64,000 bases of DNA from Gordionus sp. m RMFG-2023 (taxonomy: Eukaryota > Nematomorpha > Gordioida > Chordodea > Parachordodidae). The notes beneath the pieces are model-generated. The model had not been told where the DNA came from and did no database searches. It saw nothing but the letters and a program-made list of their open reading frames with translations. Each line of letters opens with the position of its first letter. Within the stretch, counting starts at the first letter, position 1. The position numbers were made by a program, and so were the translations under genes. Of this stretch, positions 26,301 through 38,300 are shown piece after piece. The stretch covers positions 19,197,561-19,261,560 of the forward strand of contig NC_088775.1 of the NCBI RefSeq assembly GCF_954871325.1, given 5' to 3'.

Positions 26301-29300
26301 TTTAATCAATAAAAAAATGAATTTTAACATATTAAAACTATTATATATAGCGCCATCTATTTTTTCTAAAGTATAAAAATCGCAATAAATTTTAAAATAA
26401 ATATTCAGCCATGCTAATTGTTGAAGAAATTATTAAAAAAATAGTAAACGGATAATATTTCTTAAAAAAATTAAAAATCGGAGATCATATACATTTCGAA
26501 ATATTAATTTCAAGTTTTCAACTGACCATAAGATGACCCATATTTTATCAAAAATTAATTTTGATGTTTTTGCCATAATCATAAATTATTAACTTAGCTA
26601 TTGATATTATATTCAATATTTGATCATATTTAGTTTAAAATTAAAAACTACTTATTTAACATCAGTAAAAAGCAAAAAAAGACGTTTTTTAGACCTTTAA
26701 CCCCGAATATCTCCGCTAATATAGTTGCTAATCCGCTAAAATTTTGTTTCTAATCTAATGGGAACATATATAACCAGCCTACGATTTTTCATCAAAATCG
26801 AAAGGGGTCGGCCGAAAAGTGATTGATTTGACATGGAATGACCCCTTTACCTATATTGATAACTGTTTTTACCAGGCACACGACTGTTTCAATCGAAATT
26901 ATGAAATTTTCCAATTATATTTATAATATTCGAAAAACTCCCAGTTTTTGTAATATTTAGATTGATAAAACACCCTTTTCTCAGTTGTAAAAAAATTCTT
27001 CATGTTTTTAGGGTCCTAGAATTTAGTAAAACTGTCTTATTTCTGAATTTTTTTCATTCTGAGAATGTATTGTTTCAAATTTATTTTTCAATTGCTTATT
27101 AATAATTTCACATTCATCGTTAATATCAAAATTATCTTCCGGAATAATTTTCAAATATCTTGATAATTTTTTTGATTTTCAATTATTTTAAATATGATAT
27201 CTCTACTTCTTAATTATGTCTCGCCCATTAATGGTAAGTTTTTGGCAAAGGCAACATTAATATATTCCTCGTGAAATGTTGAAGGAATTGTGTTTTTAAT
27301 TGTTAATGATTTATTTTGATATATCATCCAAGGAATTAATTTTCTTCATAACGTGTATGTTTATCAAAATTGAAAAAAAATATAAATTTTAGGAATGAAG
27401 TAAATATATTACACAAATTAACAATGACCCCCCCCCCTCCCCACATCTTCTTCAAACTTTTATTTAAATACATAAAATATTTAAAAGCTTGGCTTAAATA
27501 AATTACAATTAATGATATATAAAATATTTATAAAGAATTTTACAATTGACAAATGATCAAAATACCATATTATCTAAATATGTGCTCGGTCCAACTTGAA
27601 ATTTTGTAAATTTATTATGTAATACTATAGCTATACTTTTGAGAGAGAAAAAAAATGCCAATTTAATTATATAATCATTTACGGTTTTTGATATTTTATA
27701 TTACTTTAAAGGCCAACCATGAGACTATATGAAGAAATTTAAATGAAGCTTCTAGCTTAATTATATCCAGATACTTAAAATTAAAGGGCATGCCTTTTGC
27801 CCAAAATGGCCCATTTTTCGATAATTAAAGGGTCTTATCTCAGCCGTAGTTTGAAGTTGGAGATTAAGATTTTATTTTTTCTTAGACTATATGCAATCTC
27901 TAGTAAAAAAAATTAGAAAAATCTGAGGGGATCAGGTTGAAACTCATATTGAATAAATATAATTAGATGTCGGCTGGCCCGAACCGTGGAAATTCTTTAT
28001 CGGGATTTTCGGCCCGGCATTTAAAATTATTTTGAATAAATTGTTCGCTTCACCGCCCTCTATATATTAATAATATCAAAATAGTTTTTACCTATCATCC
28101 AATAGGCGACTAAAGAGACTATAAAAACCGAAATAACTTTCATAATTAACAAATCTCCTAAAACTTTGGATAGGAAGTACATGGAGATTCTGTAAAAGCC
28201 ATTACTAACTTCGTAACTAATTAATTAATTTTTAAATCATTATATTTATAAAGTAATAAAAGACTTACAGGAATGTAGATCTTTCCAAAATAAATATGTC
28301 TATAACTGAGAGAGATATGAAGACTTCATTCATCAGTATAAAATACAAGGCACCAACCCTGCAAAAGTTTTTTAAAATCAATTTGTAAAATTTAATTTTA
28401 AAACGAAAATAATAATATTATAAGATGAGTCTAAACCTGATATGGGATCAAATAGCAGGGCTCGATCCAGAAAGTGGACTTTAAACCCCAATTTCAGAAT
28501 ATCTAAAGAATAGTAACAGAAATTAGGGATGTTTCGTAGGTAATCATAGCATTTAGTATCCAAAAAACAGTATTTCCAGAAAACCAAAGATTAAAGGCAA
28601 TAAAATTTAAACAGAATTTTATTACTGTAACGTGTTTTATATTGCCAAACAAGTCTAAGCACATAAAATAGGATATCAAAGAAAATTAAATATTGGTTGT
28701 CCGATCCAGACCCATTATTTGAACCCACTACCAAATATACAAAAAGTATATCGATAATATGAAAAAACATAATTGATATTTCTAACCTATTTTGAATTCC
28801 AAATTTGGCAGATTTGTCCATTCGAAAATATATCCACCCCAACATTAATGAATATAGAAGCATAATTATTGCCTAATAAGGAATTTTACTTTAGTATTAA
28901 AAACATTTAAATAACATGCCACATTATGATTTGAGGATTCCTGGCGTAATTGATTATTGTCCTCTTCGTCAATACTTTAAACTAAATCGGTTTTGTTTAG
29001 AATATCAATTATAAGATAAAGATAAAATTTAATTTAAATATATAAAAAATTTGTGTAGAATATTTAAATTTTGGAAACCGATATAGTAGAATCGTATGAT
29101 TAAAAAGTGTGCCAAAAAAACTCCATGTCTTGTTATCGAACCTGCACGTTTTAAATTTTTTATGAATCTAACTCGAACCTTATTTTAAATCTAACTACTA
29201 TCAGGGTAGTCCGAATTGGTCAATTTCGGGAAAGATCAGATCGGCCTGGTATCATTTAAAAACCGATCCGATCTTTTAAAATAATTGTGTAATAAGCTGG

Positions 29301-32300
29301 CATAGCAATTTTCATAACAAGTTTGTTTAATTTTTAATATATTTTTATAAAAAATTAGAAAATAAAGATATTTTGAATTTAATTTTATATGATTTAAATA
29401 AAATATTCATAAATCATAGTTTGCCGTTGTTTTCGAACTCAAAACCAAATACGTAAACAATATTTTTTTTCCAATTTAATTCGAACATCATACATCTGGT
29501 ATTCTTATTTCTCCATATGTCTATTTTGATCATTATGTGAATCCTAACCATCCTATGGTCAGATATGTTAATGATGGTCATTTTTTTACGGCCTAGAACA
29601 AGCCGTGAATGTTAGAGAGGATCAAGTCTATTTGTGATATGTAGTTACTTCTATAGAATGTGAAGAGATATTATTTCTTGTGACAGTAATAATATTTTAC
29701 CGTCAGCCTTGTTTTTGTTTTTCAAGGTAGCATTGCCTATTTTGTTGTTTCTGATATACAACTCCTCACAGCCTACTTTGATATTGAAATCTCCTACAAT
29801 AACTAAATTATAAATCTTAGGGAATGAGTCAACTACATTCTCCAAATGTTCAAGAAAAACAAGTCTCTCACTTAATATAAAGTATCAATGCTTTACAGGA
29901 GACTTGCATGAGCAACGATTTTAAAGCAGTTTTTAGGGAATACGTTATACAATTCTGGAACCACGATAATTAAATGGGCAGGAAGGAGGCCGTGAGGAGT
30001 TATATTCAGAAATAACACAATAGGCAATGATACCGTTTGAACAAGAATTTGAGAATACCCCATTTTTTTCACAAAAAAACAACATCTCTTCACATTCTAT
30101 AGAAGTAACTACATATCACAGATCGACTTGATCCTCTCTAACATTCACGGCTGGTTCTATGACATAAAGGCAATGACCACCATTAACATCTCTAACCATA
30201 GCATAGTTAAATTCACAATATGATCAAAAGCGACATATGGAGAATAAAAAAACTAGATGTGCGGTTTTGGAAACTTAATCCAGTATTAGACACAACTACA
30301 ATAATCTGAAACATCTTATCTCAACTAGGCTTTCCCTAAATATAAACCAATTTATTCTTGCTAACGGAGATTCTTCTCTGGAAAAATGTTGGGAGGATTT
30401 TAAATTTCAACATCTAGAGGTATGTAAAGACTAAATTGAGGTCAGAGGCCGATCAATTAGAATATGGATATCTTACCACTGAAGTTAAAATTGAACTAAG
30501 AGAGCGATTAGGTTACACGAAACATACAAGAAATTAAAAATGTTTTGCAAGCCTATAACAATTATACCATACGATATTCCGAAGAACAAATGGAGCTATG
30601 GCTGGATCATTACCAGGGTTGCCATGCCTCCCCCATCAGTGGGAGTCTCCCACAATTTTTTAGTTTACCCACATACATCTCACTCCCACAAAACTCCCAC
30701 AATTAGAAATCTCCCACAATCTCCCACAAAAATCTCCCACAATTTTTTAATTTCTCCCACAATTTTTTTTTTAGCATTTTAATTTTTAATATATAAATAA
30801 TAATTTTGAGAGACAGTATTTGATTATTTTTATATTTTTAAAATAAATTTTAAATATTTATTCGAAAAATATGTCTAGTTCTTTTATTTTATTTTTCCGC
30901 TAATTTTAAATTCTCCATCCAATCCAATCCATTCGACATTTTCAAAATTTGAAGTTAGAATAGTATGGGAAACTAGTGCTTTTTTTATATTTTTATTTAT
31001 ATATACCATGATAGTTATCTTCTAGGTGAGATTTAGATTGTTTTGAGGTTAAAGCACTAGTTTCCAATACTGATGTTGTTTTTTGGACAATAAAATGTTA
31101 TAATTAAATATATAAAAAGAAAAATTATTTTCAATATAAATTGCTTATGTACTATTATATATTAAAAAATATATTATTAATATTAGAAGTAATATTTTTA
31201 AAAATTAGCAATGAAAGTGGAACTCATCTTAGAAAATATTATTATCCTAATCATCTTTAATCTAAGCTTAAAAAATCCTAAATATTATACATATTTTATA
31301 TTTTTATTTATATATACCATGATAGTTATCTTCTAGGTGAGATTTAGATTGTTTTGAGGTTAAAGCATTAGTTTCCAATACTGATGTTGTTTTTTGGACA
31401 ATAAAATGTTATAATTAAATATATAAAAAGAAAAATTATTTTCAATATAAACTGCTTATGTACTATTATATATTAAAAAATATATTATTAATATTAGAAG
31501 TAATATTTTTAAAAATTAGCAATGAAAGTGGAACTCATCTTAGAAAATATTATTATCTTAATCATCTTTAATCTAAGCTTAAGATATCCTAAGAGGCCGA
31601 GTTAATGGTTAAACAAAATTATAAAATGTAATGCCAGGATTTTTATAAATATCTTAATAACGACGGTAAACGTTTAGTTCCATTATTTAAATCTCATATA
31701 AAATATAATTAAATATAACTATTTGACTTTCTATATTTTATAAAATCTTATTTATACATTTGCATAAAATCAAATAAATTTATTTTTTACATTGTAAAAT
31801 TAATATTTTGAATATTTTGGCAAATCATAAAAATAAAGAAGCATTACAATCTCCTCAAACCTCAAACATGACATCATATTAAATCTTATTAATAATTATC
31901 CGATAATAGTAATATTCTTACTTTGGTATTTCTGCAGATTTAGTGAGCCTTTATTAAATTATATTCTTCTGATTGCAACTGCATATTAACAGCATATAGT
32001 AGATTTCCTATATGTAAAATTCCTAAATATACTTCTGCCATTTATTTTTGAAAATTATTTTCAAATAGGACAGCTTTTATAATCTATTTATTTTTTAAAG
32101 GTTTGTATTTTAAAATTCTACGATAGCGCGTATTAGGAGGAACCTGTCAACCAACATTATGCTGACTCAATTCTGTAAATACACTCTATTGGTAATGCCA
32201 AATCTGCCATATTTACCATTATATATGGTTAGCTATGTCTTTGGATATTTCATATCTGGAGAAAATTTTTTTAATAGTTTTATTAAAATGACATTAATTT

Positions 32301-35300
32301 TGTTGAAATAGGGGAGGATCAAGGGAAATGTTTTGATATCTCCTTATTAGATGCATCTGTTAGAATTGCATATGTTTGCACATCTTTCAAATCGTCAAGA
32401 ATTGACCTTCTGGATTTATATCCTAAAACATTGTTGATAGCCTTGCTCATTTTTCTACAAAGTATTCTATTCATTTATATTAGTCGTTAAATATTATGGG
32501 GAAAGATTCTACCAACATTGAGATGTGAGTAACTCTCTGAATGTTGTACTGCATGATAGGTATTTACCATTTCCGCAACTGTAGTTGCATCTATATTATT
32601 TCTTATTTTTGAAGAATATTTTTGTTTTGAAATAGATGTTGATAGAATGCCCTGTACTGATTTATGCTTTGAAGATTTTTGATACCTCAAAATATCATAT
32701 TCCCTTCCCCCATTTTTTTTTTTACATTGTAAAATTACAATTTTTTATAAAATTTTATCTTGTTTACATTCTTTTGTATTTAAAAAAGATCGTTGGTTAT
32801 TATTTTTAAACAAAATTAATATATTATAATAAATCAATATGTTTTTTTAATAATAAAGATAGTACTCTAAGAAATTTTGTGTCATACAGTAATTACCTAT
32901 TTTGAAAAATAGTTGGGTATTTTATTTTGGAAAATAGTTAACTATTTTATTTTGAAAAAGAGTTGGATATTTTATTTTGAAAAATAGTTATATTTTATTT
33001 TGAAAAAGAGTTGGATATTTTATTTTGAAAAATAGTTGGCTATTTTATTTTGAAAAATAGTTGGCTATTTTATTTTGAAAAATAGTTGGCTATTTTATTT
33101 TGAAAAATAGTTGGCTATTTTATTTTGAAAAAAAGTTAGCTATTTTATTTTAAAAAAAGTTAGCTATTTTATTTTGAAAAATAATTACCTATTTTATTTT
33201 GAAAAATAATTACCTATTTTATTTTGGAAAATAGATTAGATTTTATATTTATAAAAAATAATAAGTGGATAACTAAGTCAATGGCCTGCAAAAAAATTTT
33301 TTTTAGCAATTTCTCCCACAATTTTTATATTTCTCCCACAAAATACCTAATTTCTCCCACAATTTGAAAATTTTGACCTGGCAACCCTGATCATTACATG
33401 ACAATTTTTGATTCAAAATCCCTGTTACCTATTTTGGCCAGTGAACAAACCCTAACTCGGACTTTACCATGCCTATGATCATGAGAACGATAGTCAAACT
33501 TAGGTACAATAAAGCAGCGGGCCTGGACAAAATTGAAGCCAAACACTCTCCGGACTACATCTCCGTTTTCTTATTAACCATATTTAACAAAATTTGGGCG
33601 TCGGGTCTTACTCCGAAAGAATGGAATCTCTCATTGATTTGTAACTTTCCCAAGATCTCCAATGCCTCTACTTTAAACGATTATAGAGTTATCGCACTCA
33701 CGTCCATAGCTTCGAAAGTGTTTATGGTCATAATAAGAAATCGCATATTAAACTTAACAAAGCACTTACTTTCAATAACTGGCAATGAAAATCATCATAT
33801 AAAAATGCTTCAGATATAAATTATCCATTTTTAACGTTTGCCGATTTAAAACATTTGGCAGCATCAAACATGATATCTTATGGATCTTAACAGTCAGTGG
33901 TGTAGATAAAAACAGAAATTTTAAGTAAACATTCTGGTAATTTATCATCCAAATTCCAGGTCAGGTTCACTCATTCTCCTTTCTTTTATATACGCAAAAG
34001 GATGGAGCAGGGTTGCGTTCTATCACCTATTTTATTCAATATTGTCATCAACAAAATCATTCCCAATACCTTTGGTGCCTTCAACCTACTTTATCTATCC
34101 TCCTATGATAAGCTAAACCTGGCACACCGTGTTATGGAGATGATAAAGCCATGATTATACAATAAGTAGAGGAAACTTCTAACATGCTAGATACACTAAA
34201 ATAGTATAGTGGCGAGATAGGACTAATCATTATCTTTAATAAAATAGTTATTATGCCATCTACATGGGCTGTAGTAGATTCAAACCAACCCCTATCTTTG
34301 TCGGGAATTAAATTAGTAGAAGAATTTAGATATCTTGGTGTCACTATAAACAATAAAGGCCAAATAAAAAAGAAATGAATTAAGACTGAAACATGCTAAA
34401 TTTGTTCAAATATTTCAAATTTTGGCGCACGAAGGAAATTTCAATTAAAACAGACATAAAATTTTCCTATCAACGATTATCCCAATACTTCTATAAAAAA
34501 GTGATACGTGGGATACAAACAAATGTCAAATATACTTTATGAGTAGGTGCATATGAAGGATAAGTGGCTACATATATCCTAAAATAATATCAAATATAAG
34601 GTTATGGAAAATATCAAAACACACTAGTAGATATCTCTCTTAAGAGAAGAAAAATTCAACTCCTTGGCCATATTATGAGGAATTCTGAACGAAATTTAGC
34701 GTAGCTCTAATTGCCTTCATATATACAAGAATAAAAAATCCTTTAATTACAAAACGTACTGCAAAATAAAACTATAAAAGATATTCTGAGTTTGAACATA
34801 AGCTTAGCCCAATTCACCTCCCTGAATAATAATAAAAATTCAATAAATAAATTGTTTAAAATAAAAGAATTATATAATAAAACATAATTCCCATTTTCTG
34901 AATTCCAAATTTTACAACACATTTATTTTCTAATTGAATTACAACATCATCCACCCCCTTATACAAACCTCAATATCATACCTATTCGATCCTCCTATAT
35001 TACTCTCGATTAGTAAATACCAATATTGCTTATATTTTAATTTAACAAATTTCTCCTTGGTTATCTACATAATTATTAATAAACTATATTAACACTGTTC
35101 TAAATTACAATTTAAGGTTCTTCATATATAAATATAAATAACTTAACCTACCCAAACCCCTCCCTGATATCCCTTTATTTAATCAGGTGCGGGTTTTTTC
35201 TACCTTTCCTTCTTCCTGTAGACGTTTAAATAGCAAGTTGCTTAAAAAACATGGATGGTCCTTCTCATTATCAATTCCTTAAATTCTTGATATCCAATAT

Positions 35301-38300
35301 GATAGAATTTATTTTTTATTTAAGAGAACCAAGCGTTGCCTGTTGTACATATACTTGTATGTGTATAACTTAATAGGACTAGGCGCTTAATTATCACGTA
35401 ATATATTATATTTAAAACGAGTCTTTATTAAATGTACACAATTTTTTATAATAAACTTATAATTAATTCAATAAAAATCAGCTGAACTAAATACATTTAT
35501 TTGCTTAAAATAATTTTGTGCGTCACTGGTATTGCATATTAATATATTATAAAAAATCGAAATAATCTTAAAAAGATAAATTTATAACTAAATAATATAA
35601 TATTTATTATAAATACTGAAAAATATATATATCTAAAAATTGTATAAAAAATAAAACATTTAAAAAGAAAAATATTTTAAAACAACAATTGAAGGCTTAA
35701 TGACCTATGTATATAATATATACAGTTGGATCGGCAAATTTCAATCGATTTTCTTTGTCATTAAATGAAAAAAGTTATTTTATTGTTGTTTTAATAATTA
35801 ATGGGCATCATGGCTAAGCAAGTTTATATTTTCCTTCACATGAGAAAAATATCCTTCACTTGAACAGATATTCAATTTGATAGTTAATTTTCTTTATTCA
35901 CCATTCATTCAAAAAAATAAAAAGTAAATATTCATCAATAAAATATGTTCCTTCCAAGTTCCACTAATTATGCACATGCAATTTATAATTAATATTTTTA
36001 TATCAATGAACAAATTTTCTTTTAGTTTTTTAAAAATGTGATGGTCCTTTTAGAAAGAAAATTACTTAATTTTAAACATCCTTCATTAAAAGAATTTGAT
36101 TCTATGTTACTTTTCAAATCTTATAAGGCAAATTTGTCCTCGTAAAAAATAAGGACATTTGAGTATCCTTTTCTATAAAAATCACAATTTTCTTTTAATT
36201 CTAAAATAAGTTGAAATTCTTTTTACTAAAATCGAGATTATTTTATAAGATATTTTTATGTAATACCATTGATGCCTAAAATAATTTCAAAAAAATAAAT
36301 TTATTTAGAAATTTGTTTAAATAATTGTATATATATTCAGTCTATTTTTATTGAATAAATGATAAGTTTAGTGTAAATAATTATAATCATATGGTTTTAA
36401 ATGGAAATGTGTTCTAAAAGTGGTAAAAATTAGGGTAACGACATTTTATTATTTTTTTTCTAAGATGTTAGAATTATGGGAACAAAATATAAAAAAATGT
36501 TGTTTACGTATTTTGTGCCCTAATAATGAGTTTCTGTACGAAAAAAATGGCAAACCCTGTAATGAATAATTAATCCTAATTAATTCGATTATGCATTGTT
36601 TGAGTAAGACTTAGATTAATATTATCTGAAATGAATTCTCAAAAATTATTAATTTTACCATAAACATCAATCTTGATCTACTAGTATTCTAATTAAGAAG
36701 AGAACATTTTTGGAATTAAAATAGAAAAGCTGGAATAGTTATTTTATAAGAAAAGAAAGGAGTATTTTAATTACATTTTCAAAAACTTAAAATCAAAATA
36801 AATAAATATCAAGCAACTTTTTAATTATAAAATAGGATCGGTTTTTCAAAAAATATTTTAAATATCAAATAGGTTAAAGGAATTGCGAATCGAACAATCC
36901 TAATAACTTCAAGTAATCGATGAAATATATCGGGCTCAAAATGTTACATTATTAAGGCTGATCTCAATCTTTAAGATCCGCTGTCAATTCATCAGCAGTT
37001 GTAAAATAAGTCACATCAATTTTTGCGTTATAACCTGATTAAAAAATGAGGTAGGATAGAGTGATTTTTTATGAAATTGATTGGCTACGCGTTTTATGAT
37101 CCCTTCTGCAAGTTTCTTTTTCTTTACTAGGCGAGTTTTGTTTGAATCGGTTGTCAACTCTAATACACCATTTTCCAATATTTGTGAGCGGGTTGTATCA
37201 TTGTTAGAGTAAGAACGAGCCGGAGAATTTATACGGGTATTGGAGAGCATCAATTTTAATTTTAATGCTAACTATTAGGATATATATTAATATATTTGTT
37301 TAAAATAATATTTAAAAAAATTCATGATGGTTATGGGATTCAATATCCATTTTTGGTCGAAATATTATTCTTAAGAGTTCCATCCCTTTACCTTCAAAAA
37401 ACCACAAAAAAAATTGAGCGACATATGAGGAATAGAAAAAGATAGAGCTTGAGAATTTGCAGTTCTACTTTAAGAGTGCCCGTTTGAAGCGAGAGAATTA
37501 CTAGTCAATTTTCAATGGTCGTTCATAAGGGAGCAATTCGATATTTTTTTGAATAAAATGTCATTTCACTACATTAATATTTCCTAACATTTTATTTTCT
37601 TCAAACGAAGTATTTAGAATCAGGTAAATTTTTTATTATAACATTTTGTTTTCTTCAAAAGTAATATTTTTTGTCTTGTTATAATTTTTTGTTAATGATC
37701 TTAGTTATCTGAAAAGGAAATAATCAATAAAATTATTCTTAGCCCTACTAGAATTTAATTAGGAAAATAAACATTATTTTTTTAAATCAAATTTTAGATG
37801 TTGTGAGGAATGTATTTTTTTAAAAAGGTCGCTCTCTTATAAAATTGGTCTGAGTGGACATAAAACCCCAAAATAATCAGGCATAATTATGTTTGATAAA
37901 ATGAATAAATCCCAACGAAAAAGCCAGTTTTTGGATCGAATATAATTTATACATTATTTATACTTCTAAATAAAATTCGGATTGCATATACGCCATTGAT
38001 AAATCGAGCTTTGGATTGTTTTTTAACTCGTAATCATCATTCAAAGAAAGATCTAGTTCCTCTTCATCGTCCTCAATTTGTTCGGGATCTTTTTGTATTA
38101 GTTTAATTATGCACATTAATTTTATTGTTTGACTATTCAATTCTCAAGTCAAAGTTCATGCCCTTAATTATTTAGTGACCTGCAACATATATATGTGGTA
38201 CATTTTTATGGAATAATCGGAGGTTTTGGAATCCTCCAATTTTAAATCATCAACATGGACGATTTTTAAATTTGGAAAATCAGATTATGCTGGAAATGCA

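Larger units (their letters stand above)
22720..26844 (+). mobile_element. Long-TIR DNA transposon, copy S3 (Sola-like), best preserved
   Basis: 4.1-kb element nested in S2. Inverted repeats 22,720-23,290 and 26,285-26,844, nearly identical, starting GGGTYATTCCATGTCAAAT with GGCCGACCCCTTTC inside. A 4-bp target duplication CTTT flanks it (22,716-22,719 and 26,845-26,848). Codes for a DDE-like transposase at 23,907-26,161. A 4-bp duplication, long TIRs and this protein type fit the Sola superfamily as I know it, but the name is inference. Confidence 0.82.
21255..27965 (-). mobile_element. Long-TIR DNA transposon, copy S2, interrupted by S3 (intron 13)
   Basis: Outer inverted repeats of about 0.25 kb can be matched at 21,255-21,510 and 27,710-27,965: shared TTTTGGGCAAAATTCA / TTTGCCCAAAATGGCCC, CGGCTGAGATATGAG / CTTATCTCAGCCG and AAATCTGAGGGG. 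The minus strand carries decayed transposase parts split by S3: the end ([11 protein letters not shown] near 22.36 kb) and the N-terminal part at about 26.87-27.35 kb. The left end is 25 bp from ABCG exon 14. Confidence 0.7.
30614..33389 (-). mobile_element. hAT transposon inserted in the LINE
   Basis: 2.8-kb element with terminal repeats CAGGGTTGCCA at both ends and an exact 8-bp target duplication ATCATTAC (30,606-30,613 and 33,390-33,397), the hAT hallmark. TCTCCCACAA motifs cluster inside both ends. A decayed transposase lies on the minus strand at 32.15-32.69 kb. It also contains a 311-bp tandem duplication and a 25-bp minisatellite. Confidence 0.88.
30076..35300 (+). mobile_element. LINE family A copy interrupted by a hAT element
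   Basis: Starts within the endonuclease ([14 protein letters not shown] near 30.13 kb), runs to 30,605, is split by the hAT at 30,614-33,389, and resumes at 33,398 with reverse transcriptase: [36 protein letters not shown], then in other frames [15 protein letters not shown] near 34.03 kb, [12 protein letters not shown] near 34.33 kb and [14 protein letters not shown] near 34.65 kb. Multiple stops and frameshifts. The tail to about 35.3 kb is AT-rich untranslated sequence. Confidence 0.78.

Noticed and set aside
28030-28090. Possible extra ABCG exon right after exon 13 (open frame [13 protein letters not shown])
   Set aside because: It does not resemble ABCG2 at this point, while exon 14 at 21,229 continues the protein in phase with a clear match ([12 protein letters not shown]).
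28378-28740. Open frames beside exons 11 and 12
   Set aside because: They read through the exon 11 donor into intron 11 and show no family similarity; the spliced exons explain the conserved residues.
30540-30782. 80-codon frame with Ser/Pro/His/Thr repeats
   Set aside because: Spans the junction of LINE and hAT; the repeats are the TCTCCCACAA motifs of the hAT end.
32905-33240. CRISPR-like regular repeats
   Set aside because: Units are head-to-tail without unique spacers and AT-rich, inside a hAT element in a eukaryotic genome: a minisatellite.
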